From: a virus
IMG/VR virus record: IMGVR_UViG_3300035703_000010
Span: 124,001 to 188,000 of that record
Strand: one strand, 5' to 3'
Length of the DNA stretch: 64,000 bases
Within the stretch, counting starts at the first letter, position 1; each line of letters starts with the position of its first letter. The notes below the pieces were generated by a model, which saw only the letters and a program-made list of their open reading frames with translations, did no database searches and was not told where the DNA came from. The translations under genes were made by a program, and so were the position numbers. Below, piece by piece: positions 50,670-58,233 of the stretch.

Positions 50670-51920
50670 TCAACCCTTATTGATAAATTGTTGCATTTCA
50701 GTTGAATGTTCTAACGCTAGAGTTGATGAAGTTCCTCCTGAAATTACTTTTGATACTTCATCAAAGTAACCTGTTCCAACTTCTCTTTGATGCTTTGTTG
50801 CAGTATATCCAAATTCCTCTGAAGCAAATTCAGCTTGTTGCAATTCAGAATAAGCCGCCATACCATGATCGCGATACTTTCTTGCTAACTCAAACATTCC
50901 ATGATTCAATGAATGGAAGCCTGCCAAAGTAACGAATTGGAACTTGTAACCCATAGCGCCAAGTTCTCTCTGAAACTTTGCAATTGTCGTATCATCAAGC
51001 TTCTTCTTCCAGTTGAATGACGGTGAACAATTGTATGCAAGAGGCTTACCTGGGAATTTTGCATGGATGCCTTCTGCAAATGTTTTAGCCTCTTCAAGAT
51101 CTGGTGTTGACGTTTCCATCCAGATCATATCTGCATAAGGCGCGTATGCAAGCCCTCTAGCAATAGAACGCTCCATTCCTGTCCTACATAGGTAATGGAA
51201 TCCTTCTGGAGTTCTCTTTCCAGATTCGATGTAATCGTGATCATATGGATCAACGTCGCTAGTGATAAGATTTGCCGATTCAGCATCTGTTCTAGCAATG
51301 ATAATCGTTGGAACATCCATGACGTCAGCAGCAAGACGAGCTGCAGTTAGTGTGCGAATAAATTGAGATGTTGGGACAAGAACCTTTCCTCCTAAATGAC
51401 CACATTTCTTTTCTGATGCAAGTTGATCTTCCCAATGAACGGCTGCTGCACCTGCTTCAATCATCGCTTTCATTAATTCAAAAGCATTAAGAGGACCTCC
51501 AAAACCAGCTTCTGCATCAGCTACGATAGGAGCCATCCAGTGTTTATCATTATTCGGATTTTCAGCATGATCAATTTGTTCTGCGCGTAACAATGCATTA
51601 TTGATTCTTTTAACGATTGCTGGTACGCTGTTTGCTGGATAAAGACTTTGGTCAGGATATGTGTTTCCAGAAAGATTTGCGTCAGCTGCGACCTGCCACC
51701 CAGATAGATAGATAGCTTCTAGACCTGCTTTAACTTGCTGTACGGCCATAGCTCCAGTCGACGCTCCAAGAGCATTGATATATGGTTTTTCGTTAATTAG
51801 CTTCCATAATCTTTCAGCTCCAAGCCGAGCAATAGTATGTTCTACCTTAGTTTTTCCTCTAAGTTTTTCAACGTCTGCTTGAGTATAAAGTTTTTTAATA
51901 TTCGCAAATCTGTCATCCAT
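50670..51920 (-). CDS. aceA: Isocitrate lyase
   Basis: A 416-residue minus-strand protein of normal bacterial AceA length (about 430). Hallmarks: [33 protein letters not shown] (discontinuous here), the catalytic [11 protein letters not shown] with Cys173, [27 protein letters not shown], and [15 protein letters not shown]. It splits isocitrate into glyoxylate and succinate. No malate synthase is in the window. All key motifs are intact, so it looks functional. AGGTGA precedes the ATG. Confidence 0.95.
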   Translation of the reverse strand: MDDRFANIKKLYTQADVEKLRGKTKVEHTIARLGAERLWKLINEKPYINALGASTGAMAVQQVKAGLEAIYLSGWQVAADANLSGNTYPDQSLYPANSVPAIVKRINNALLRAEQIDHAENPNNDKHWMAPIVADAEAGFGGPLNAFELMKAMIEAGAAAVHWEDQLASEKKCGHLGGKVLVPTSQFIRTLTAARLAADVMDVPTIIIARTDAESANLITSDVDPYDHDYIESGKRTPEGFHYLCRTGMERSIARGLAYAPYADMIWMETSTPDLEEAKTFAEGIHAKFPGKPLAYNCSPSFNWKKKLDDTTIAKFQRELGAMGYKFQFVTLAGFHSLNHGMFELARKYRDHGMAAYSELQQAEFASEEFGYTATKHQREVGTGYFDEVSKVISGGTSSTLALEHSTEMQQFINKG

Positions 51921-51984
51921 AAGTCACCTATAAAAGAATGTGGGAATAAATCTATCTACTTCATTAAAAGTTTTTACAAGTTTT

Positions 51985-52638
51985 TTAACTTTTTATTAGG
52001 ACTTGACGAACATATTTGCGGATCAATGATTCACCAATAATGTCATTCTTTAATATATCGAATATTTCATTGCCATGTTTTTGAATTGACTTTGGCAAAA
52101 AAGAAATGAATAGTTCTTTATTGTCATTTTCTTCTTCGACATCATCTTCGTCGTCAAATTCATTTTCATCTTCTTCAGCTGCATCTTCTAAGAAATCTCT
52201 CATTTGAGTTCCACTGATGTCAATCGTTTCTTGCCTGCTGATGCCTCTTGGAATAATCTGGCCATTCTTTAATAAATTTGGTGCAGATTCAATTAAGCTT
52301 TTTTCATTATAATTTCTGATGATGTCTTCATCATCAGAATAAATTGTGTACACATCTGTTGATGCTTCAGATTCAGCACGTTCTAATTCATTATAAACTT
52401 TTGCGACAGGAGAAGTACGATCATAATCTGGCGTTACGTTACTAGGTAACGTATCTTGAATATACGTTAACCAAATGTACAGCATCGTATCTCCACTTAT
52501 TCCTATGTCATCTTCTCTTCTATCTGCAGTAGAAACATATAATTTAACTTGATCATTTTCTTTTGCTGCAATTCTAACGAGCATATCATGACCAGCATGG
52601 TATGGTTTTGCAGCCATTGGAACTAAACCTATTTTCAT
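51985..52638 (-). CDS. HxGH-family nucleotidyltransferase (NMNAT-like)
   Basis: A 217-residue minus-strand protein. GLVPMAAKPYHAGHDMLV contains the HxGH nucleotide-binding motif and DISGTQMRDFL is the ISSTxxR-type motif of nicotinamide mononucleotide and related adenylyl/cytidylyltransferases. The middle has an acidic stretch (DEDDVEEENDN). The C-terminus ends SLIRKYVRQVLI, which resembles the leader motif found at the N-terminus of many proteins here. A Nudix gene starts 40 bases away on the other strand. Confidence 0.75.
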   Translation of the reverse strand: MKIGLVPMAAKPYHAGHDMLVRIAAKENDQVKLYVSTADRREDDIGISGDTMLYIWLTYIQDTLPSNVTPDYDRTSPVAKVYNELERAESEASTDVYTIYSDDEDIIRNYNEKSLIESAPNLLKNGQIIPRGISRQETIDISGTQMRDFLEDAAEEDENEFDDEDDVEEENDNKELFISFLPKSIQKHGNEIFDILKNDIIGESLIRKYVRQVLIKS

Positions 52639-52677
52639 AATCCTATATTTATCCTGAAATAATAATAAGTTTATGTT

Positions 52678-53100
52678 ATGTTAAAAACCGTAATATCATG
52701 CGGAGCAGTTGTTTATAAAAAAGAGGAAGAAAAAACTTACGTTCTTCTTGTAAAACAATCTGGACCGGTTCCTGGGTGGGGAATTCCTAAGGGACATATG
52801 GAACCAGGGGAAACTTACATAAAAACAGCGATTAGAGAAGTAAAAGAAGAGACAGGAGCAGACGTAAAAATTTTGACGAGACTTCCTCACGTCGTTTTAG
52901 AAAAAAGGAACTATAGAAAAATCGTTATTCCTTACTTGGCAATTCAAGCAAAAAATTCAATTCCTCGTTGCGATCATAAAATGAGTGAAGTTGTTGATGT
53001 AAAGTGGTTTGATATCGAAAATCTTCCTCAAATATATTCTTATCAAAAGCCAATCATCGATGCAGCAATGCTTATTTTGGGAGGATACCTCGATGGATAA
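52678..53100 (+). CDS. Nudix hydrolase
   Basis: A 140-residue protein with a complete Nudix box, GHMEPGETYIKTAIREVKEE (G-x5-E-x7-RE-x2-EE). It hydrolyses a nucleoside diphosphate linked to another moiety (ADP-ribose, Ap4A, NADH or oxidised nucleotides). Divergent from the NMNAT-like gene; the pair resembles NMNAT/Nudix combinations in NAD metabolism. Confidence 0.9.
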   Translation: MLKTVISCGAVVYKKEEEKTYVLLVKQSGPVPGWGIPKGHMEPGETYIKTAIREVKEETGADVKILTRLPHVVLEKRNYRKIVIPYLAIQAKNSIPRCDHKMSEVVDVKWFDIENLPQIYSYQKPIIDAAMLILGGYLDG

Positions 53101-53326
53101 AAGAATTTTAGATGAAGCCATTGAAGCTGTGTCTTCATACGTTGGAAAAACAGATAATTGGATTATTATAAAAAAAGAGCTTTTAAAGTCGTTGTCTTCT
53201 CAAGATAGAATGTATTTTTCCACGAGAGACCCTATCACAAAAAAGCAGTCTATGAATGACTTTGAAAAAATTGTGGCAGAAAAATGGTATAAAAAAACAG
53301 GAATACGTCCTATACTTATCGAATGA
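53093..53326 (+). CDS. Small protein, function unknown
   Basis: A 77-residue protein whose ATG at 53093 overlaps the Nudix gene and follows GGGAGG. It is helical and basic at the C-terminus (FEKIVAEKWYKKTGIRP). No known motif. Confidence 0.5.
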   Translation: MDKRILDEAIEAVSSYVGKTDNWIIIKKELLKSLSSQDRMYFSTRDPITKKQSMNDFEKIVAEKWYKKTGIRPILIE

Positions 53327-53327
53327 A

Positions 53328-54260
53328 ATGAATGTCCAAGAAAAAATTATAAGAGAGTTTATAAGAGAATCTTTGCTTTCTAATGAAATTATTGTTGAAA
53401 GCTCTTTTACTTCTGGCGTGAAATCTGCTGTTTCAGATTTGGGGAAAGTCGTTGCTGGATCTGCTGCAACTATATTAGCTTCAGTGAAACAATTAACAGG
53501 TTTAACGTATCAAGCTATAAAAGAAGTAGGTTCGTTGGGGATATTTAAAGCTGACTACGATAAAGTAAAAAGTCAATATCACCAAAACTTGGCAGAGATA
53601 CAAAAAGAATATGGAGCTGAAATTGATGCAGCTGAAAAAACTTTTTCAAAAGCCTTGTTCCCTTTAACTTCTGCAGCAAAAATAGGATTAGGAGCAACAG
53701 CTACAGCATTTTTCTTTGCAAACCCATTAGCGTTTATTGCCTTAGAAGGCACGGCTACTGGAACATCTAAAAAAATAAAAGGTGAAGTTGTGCCAAAGAT
53801 TAAAGATCTAAAATCTCAGGCACAAAAAGCCATTGATAAGTGGTCTGGTTATGAAGAACAAAGTGAAACTAAAAATAAAGGTAATGACCTTTTAAGACAA
53901 GATTGGGTAAGAGAAGGACAACAAAAGTTTAAACAATCTACAGAGTTGTATTTTAAACAAATAAATGATAAGATTAAAAAAATTTCATCTGCTGCAGATG
54001 TTAAAAGTCTTGGAATTCCTGATAAGATAGTTCAGCAGCTTTCGAAAGATTCAAAAAATCAAGCGGAAATATTAAAAGCTTGTAAAGCTTTAGCATTGAA
54101 TGAAATTCTTAATACTGTAAAAGTCGACAAAGAAAAACAAATAGCTGATGCAAAAAAAGCTAACGTTCCTGAGTCTGCAATAACTGGATCTAAAAGTTTC
54201 ATTAAATTATACGATAAGATCATAGTGACAATTAACGAAAAAATTTCATCATTAAAATGA
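53328..54260 (+). CDS. Tagged protein with hydrophobic central segments
   Basis: A 310-residue protein with leader QEKIIREFIRESLLSNE (core FIRE). Residues about 40-55 and 120-150 (ALFPLTSAAKIGLGATATAFFFANPLAFIALEGTA) are hydrophobic and could insert in membranes; the rest is Lys-rich and helical. A packaged protein that enters the host envelope during ejection is conceivable; this is inference. Confidence 0.58.
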   Translation: MNVQEKIIREFIRESLLSNEIIVESSFTSGVKSAVSDLGKVVAGSAATILASVKQLTGLTYQAIKEVGSLGIFKADYDKVKSQYHQNLAEIQKEYGAEIDAAEKTFSKALFPLTSAAKIGLGATATAFFFANPLAFIALEGTATGTSKKIKGEVVPKIKDLKSQAQKAIDKWSGYEEQSETKNKGNDLLRQDWVREGQQKFKQSTELYFKQINDKIKKISSAADVKSLGIPDKIVQQLSKDSKNQAEILKACKALALNEILNTVKVDKEKQIADAKKANVPESAITGSKSFIKLYDKIIVTINEKISSLK

Positions 54261-54302
54261 AATGTTCTAAACATGTGATCGACATCTTGTATAGTTTACA
54301 TT

Positions 54303-54608
54303 ATGCCGAAACGACAACAAAAAAGTTATAATGTTGATTTGATGCAGCCAGATGAACTAGGTGAAGTCAAAAAACTTGTAAAAGAGTTCGTGTCTAGAAT
54401 TGAAAACGTTGATAATGAAATTGAACTCTTAAAGCAAGATAGAAAAGAAATTATTGAAGAATATTCTACAAAGTTAGACTTAAAAGTACTCCAAGCTGCA
54501 ATGAGGGTTGTTAAGATTAAGCAAGGAGTCGCTCATAAAGATACGTTTGATCTCTTTTTGGAAGTTTTAGACCCAGAATTGGGATCATCATCAGAAGGTG
54601 ATACATGA
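54303..54608 (+). CDS. GapR-like (DUF2312-type) DNA-associated protein
   Basis: A 101-residue protein. KKLVKEFVSRIENVDNEIELLKQDRKEIIEEY followed by LKVLQAAMRVVKI strongly resembles the N-terminal coiled coil and first basic helix of DUF2312/GapR proteins, which track overtwisted DNA in alphaproteobacteria. The similarity is judged by eye. It is translationally coupled to the next gene. Confidence 0.55.
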   Translation: MPKRQQKSYNVDLMQPDELGEVKKLVKEFVSRIENVDNEIELLKQDRKEIIEEYSTKLDLKVLQAAMRVVKIKQGVAHKDTFDLFLEVLDPELGSSSEGDT

Positions 54609-54988
54609 GTAAATCTCCTAAAAAAACGCAACCTCAGCAGGAAGTCGAATTGAAGCCAAAGAAAAGTTTTTCTTTAAAGCTTTCCAAGCAAGAGCTTGTT
54701 CACTTGCGAGATTTATTTGGTGTGATGCTACCTGCAGACATGAAGTCAACAGTCAGTCAATCTCTTGCTTCTAGCCAGGATAGACAATTGGTCGAATCAA
54801 AGCTCTGGAATAAGGTTATTTCTTTATGTTCTGAGGCTGAAATTCCAATGGGAGAATATGCTCCTGATTTCGTCATAAGCATATCTGCTCCACCTCAACT
54901 TAATGTTTTTGAAATGATTTCTGACGATGAAGCCGTGGCTGCTACAGTAGTTCAACAGATGTTAGAAGAAGATGATTCGGAGGAGTAA
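54605..54988 (+). CDS. Small protein with acidic tail
   Basis: A 127-residue protein. A Lys/Pro/Gln-rich N-terminus is followed by KLSKQELVHLRDLFGVMLP (helical) and an acidic C-terminus (MLEEDDSEE). The acidic tail resembles those of SSB-interacting proteins. No known domain. Confidence 0.5.
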   Translation: MSKSPKKTQPQQEVELKPKKSFSLKLSKQELVHLRDLFGVMLPADMKSTVSQSLASSQDRQLVESKLWNKVISLCSEAEIPMGEYAPDFVISISAPPQLNVFEMISDDEAVAATVVQQMLEEDDSEE

Positions 54989-55401
54989 TGAAGTACTCTA
55001 TAGGTCAAGTCTTATATGTTTTGATGAACCGTGAAACAAAAATTTGTCCAGTTCAAGTCGTAGAAGAAATTACTAAAAAGAGTTTAAACGGAGAAACTAC
55101 AAATTACGTTGTTCGTACAGGAGCTAAGGGAGAAACTATTTCTTTGTCTGATTTAGACGGACAAATATTTGATTCGATAGATACATTGAAGCAAACTTTA
55201 CATGAAAAAGTAGTAAAGATGATTGATATTGTAGTAGAAAATTCAGAAAAAAGAGCAAAACAGTGGTTCTTCAATGAAGAGAAAAGTCTTGAAACTAATG
55301 TTGAAGAGATTCAAAACACATCAACGAATACTGATGATGCAATCGTAATTTTGCCTGATGGAACAAAAGCAAAAGTAAAAATACCTCTTTCGGGAACATG
55401 A
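54988..55401 (+). CDS. Protein with SH3-like N-terminal segment
   Basis: A 137-residue protein beginning YSIGQVLYVLMNRETKICPVQVVEEI (beta-rich, SH3-like) followed by a helical coiled region and a C-terminal strand. Start overlaps the preceding stop. Function unknown. Confidence 0.45.
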   Translation: MKYSIGQVLYVLMNRETKICPVQVVEEITKKSLNGETTNYVVRTGAKGETISLSDLDGQIFDSIDTLKQTLHEKVVKMIDIVVENSEKRAKQWFFNEEKSLETNVEEIQNTSTNTDDAIVILPDGTKAKVKIPLSGT

Positions 55402-55404
55402 TCT

Positions 55405-55671
55405 ATGATAGAGCAAAGAAGTGATGAATACGATAATGTCTATAAGACATTAAATGAAATTAAGAAAAAACTGACGGAGTTATCACTTACTGATTTATCA
55501 AAAATTCATGTAGGCATTGAATGGACATGGATGCCTTATGTAAAAGATCATATAGATTTTTTGATAGAGCAAACAGACGGAATATTACAAAACATTCATG
55601 ATTCTCCGCCTCCTGTAGCTAAAAATATCGATGCTGCAATCGATAACGATAATTTATCGATGAATGAATGA
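55405..55671 (+). CDS. Small acidic protein
   Basis: An 88-residue acidic protein (VYKTLNEIKKKLTEL, PPPVAKNIDAAIDNDN). No known motif; last member of the small-gene operon from 54303. Confidence 0.45.
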   Translation: MIEQRSDEYDNVYKTLNEIKKKLTELSLTDLSKIHVGIEWTWMPYVKDHIDFLIEQTDGILQNIHDSPPPVAKNIDAAIDNDNLSMNE

Positions 55672-55675
55672 AAAA

Positions 55676-55709
55676 TCCATCACCTATGTGTTATCATATA
55701 GGTGATGGA
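55676..55709 (+). promoter_or_regulatory. 12-bp inverted repeat covering a start codon
   Basis: TCCATCACCTAT (55676-55687) pairs perfectly with ATAGGTGATGGA (55698-55709), with a 10-base loop. The right arm contains the AGGTG ribosome-binding region and the ATG at 55705 of the methyltransferase gene. It would hide the start in a hairpin. Confidence 0.6.
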
Positions 55710-56286
55710 CTCGTTAGAAATCAAGCATGATCAAGAAAGCCCTTATTCTCTATGGGCTAGAAACGTTATTGATGAATTTAAAAACCTGACAAATGATGAA
55801 ATTTGTAAGCGAATTCAAGAACGTTCAAACGGATTTGCTGTTCTTATGACACATGTTAATGGAGACTTTAACATTGGAACAGTTCTAAGGTCTGCAAACT
55901 CGCATGGAGTTAAAGACTTTTTCTACTATGGTCGTAAGAAATTTGATCGTAGAGGATGTGTAGGGGTTCATAACTATACTCAAATGCAATTTTTAAGAGA
56001 TCTTGATGAAGTTATCAAGATCAAAAACGACTATTGTTTTGTCGCTTTAGAGAACAATATTGATGGTGTCGTATCATTACCAGATTTTGATTGGAATTTA
56101 AGTAAACCACCTTGCATTATCGTAGGAGAAGAATGCAACGGTATTCCAAAAGAAATTCTTGATCTTTGTGATGCGTTTGTAGAAATTCCTAGTTTTGGAT
56201 CTGTAAGAAGCATGAATGTCGGTTCTGCTTCTTCAATTGCGATGTATGATTATGTAAGTAAAAAACGAAAGATTAAATCTCAGTAG
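55705..56286 (+). CDS. SPOUT (SpoU/TrmH) RNA methyltransferase
   Basis: About 193 residues. The three TrmH-family motifs are present: NIGTVLRSAN, CIIVGEECNGIPKEIL and IPSFGSVRSMNVGSASSIAMYDY, which form the trefoil-knot SAM site. It should 2'-O-methylate rRNA or tRNA. Phage copies are rare; a role in altering host tRNA or rRNA modification is plausible. The start codon is inside the inverted repeat at 55676-55709. Confidence 0.85.
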   Translation: MDSLEIKHDQESPYSLWARNVIDEFKNLTNDEICKRIQERSNGFAVLMTHVNGDFNIGTVLRSANSHGVKDFFYYGRKKFDRRGCVGVHNYTQMQFLRDLDEVIKIKNDYCFVALENNIDGVVSLPDFDWNLSKPPCIIVGEECNGIPKEILDLCDAFVEIPSFGSVRSMNVGSASSIAMYDYVSKKRKIKSQ

Positions 56287-56311
56287 TTTAAACGTACTAA
56301 AAAACTGATTT

Positions 56312-57055
56312 TTATTTATCAAGAAATTTTCTTGTTACGCTAGGAAAATTTTTCTCAGCATATAAAATCCATGAATTTCTAATGTCTTCAATTGTTTTGT
56401 CAATCATTTGTTGATCATTTATCCCATGATTGATGAATGATCTTTCAATTTTTTGTAACATTTCATCTATGATCTCATAAAATGATTTTTTTTGTTTCTT
56501 TGACTGTTGTCTTGCTCCGGCAACAAATGCTGGTATTTCAGAAGGATCAGTATAGTATTTTTTCTTTTTTTCTATGTCTTTTTTATCTTGCATCATTTCA
56601 TATCCTGTCTGTATCGAAGAAACAGCTAATTCAGGACCTTGAGATGAATGTTCTAATTCATGTCTGATAGCGTTGTGTAGGTAAGGCTGAATCATTCTTA
56701 GATGAATAGGCATGAGCATTCCAGTAGTTGATTGAACCGTGATTGAAATGTTCAATTCATTTAATTGCCAGTCCCATGATGCTTCTGCTAAAGCTTTATC
56801 GTTCTTAGTATGAAGAACTTTAACGATCATACTTAATGAAATTTTTTCAGAAGTCTGTGGTGCAATATCATTGCTTATTTCTATAAGAAATTTTGCAATT
56901 CTAACAATGAAATTTCCTTCTTTCATTCTTGGAAGATCATTGATTTTTTCAATAGAAGAAGCAAGTTTCTTCATTGCAATTCTACTGATCTTGCTAGCAA
57001 GAGAATCAAGCTTCGACTCTAAAAGTAAACGTCTAATTATCGACTCATAAATCAT
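56312..57055 (-). CDS. Tagged zinc metalloprotease-like protein (HELEH)
   Basis: A 247-residue minus-strand protein. The leader MIYESIIRRLLLESKL (core LLLE) fits the shared motif and decides the start at 57055. The zinc-binding HExxH motif reads RHELEHSSQ (H132-E133-H136); a downstream Glu lies in DPSEIPAFVAGARQQ, typical of gluzincin-like sites. It may be a packaged protease. The substrate is unknown. Confidence 0.7.
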   Translation of the reverse strand: MIYESIIRRLLLESKLDSLASKISRIAMKKLASSIEKINDLPRMKEGNFIVRIAKFLIEISNDIAPQTSEKISLSMIVKVLHTKNDKALAEASWDWQLNELNISITVQSTTGMLMPIHLRMIQPYLHNAIRHELEHSSQGPELAVSSIQTGYEMMQDKKDIEKKKKYYTDPSEIPAFVAGARQQSKKQKKSFYEIIDEMLQKIERSFINHGINDQQMIDKTIEDIRNSWILYAEKNFPSVTRKFLDK

Positions 57056-57118
57056 AAAGTAAATATTTGTTGAAATGCTATAATGCAATTTTTATTGTCT
57101 ATGTAATATGATTGTTTA

Positions 57119-57808
57119 ATGAGCAAAACATTACTTTCAAGAATTTCTGCATCTATGTTGAAAGACGGATTGTCTCCAACATTAGAGATGATATCATACG
57201 CATTAGTTTGTGATGAATACGCAGCAGGAGTTGCCGATGAAGATCAATTACAGTTTGCTATGTGCAATTATCTCGATCAATCAGCAAGAAGATCAAGATC
57301 GCTTTCAGAAGTAATCAATAGAGTTAAAGAACCTCCTATTTCAGAGATTTTTACTGAATGCACGATCATGATGGTTGATGCGGTTATCAGATCACCAAAA
57401 TTTATTCATAGATCACTTCACGTTTCATCAGAAAATAATATCAAAATAGGGGATGGGAAATACATCAAACCAGATGTAGCAATTTGGAATGACGATAAGA
57501 TAATTGGAGTGATTGAATGTAAGACTAGTTTAGGAAGAGCTAGGAAAGAATGGAAAAATGATTTTGAACAAAGAGTTGAGATTTTTAAAGGAGTTGGCAT
57601 TAAGCCTGACTCGGTGTTCTTTGTAGTTGCAACAGAAAATTCTTGGCAAGGTTTTCCAGCAGATGATCCAAATACATTAAATTCGTGGTTTTCCTTATGC
57701 CCTAAAGGAACTTGGTTCGGAGGAGGAAAGCAAGGTGAACTTAAACTTTCAGATAAAATGAATCAAGGATGCTTGAAAAAATTAATTCAAAAATTAGAAA
57801 ATCTATGA
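57119..57808 (+). CDS. PD-(D/E)XK nuclease-like protein
   Basis: A 229-residue protein. YIKPDVAIWNDDKIIGVIECKTS carries the Asp and Glu-x-Lys of the PD-(D/E)XK active site, with LGRARKEWKNDFEQR following. The N-terminal 100 residues are helical. It could be a restriction-like enzyme, a host-DNA nuclease or a defence-related effector. It converges with and overlaps the minus-strand HTH gene by 6 bases. Confidence 0.7.
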   Translation: MSKTLLSRISASMLKDGLSPTLEMISYALVCDEYAAGVADEDQLQFAMCNYLDQSARRSRSLSEVINRVKEPPISEIFTECTIMMVDAVIRSPKFIHRSLHVSSENNIKIGDGKYIKPDVAIWNDDKIIGVIECKTSLGRARKEWKNDFEQRVEIFKGVGIKPDSVFFVVATENSWQGFPADDPNTLNSWFSLCPKGTWFGGGKQGELKLSDKMNQGCLKKLIQKLENL

Positions 57809-58171
57809 TTTTTTGTCTTCAAACGTATCACGTTCATCTGGTCTTTTAGACAATTTTTTATCTGATTCTTGTTCTTTTCTTTCTTCGTCTTGAAACTTAT
57901 CTTGAGCTCTCTGTAGCTTTGAAGACATATTGATATAATCGTACATTCTTCTTATGCTGATTCCAAGGGTTTTTGCAGCTTCTCTTGCATTACCATCAGA
58001 AGCTGCAAGAGCTTTCATTGCATCAGCAATTGCATCTGATCTTTCTATTTTATATTCTGCGCCGAATTTAGTTAGACCACCACCTGGCTTATCATCTTCA
58101 TTTAATAAAGATTCTTTTACAAATTCTCTAATGAGAACCTTTAAATTTGATAGTGTTCTTTTATTGCTCAT
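57803..58171 (-). CDS. Tagged protein with Fis-like HTH
   Basis: About 122 residues on the minus strand. The leader LKVLIREFVKESLLNED (core FVKE) is followed by a Gly-rich linker and an HTH_8/Fis-type segment, NAREAAKTLGISIRRMYDYI (residues about 64-83), then a charged Lys/Glu tail. It could be a DNA-binding regulator. A leader plus HTH would fit a transcription factor packaged in the virion. Confidence 0.65.
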   Translation of the reverse strand: MSNKRTLSNLKVLIREFVKESLLNEDDKPGGGLTKFGAEYKIERSDAIADAMKALAASDGNAREAAKTLGISIRRMYDYINMSSKLQRAQDKFQDEERKEQESDKKLSKRPDERDTFEDKKS

Positions 58172-58233
58172 CATTTTTATTCATGATAATTATCTATCGA
58201 TAGCCTTTTTTAAACTACTCGATACATATTACC

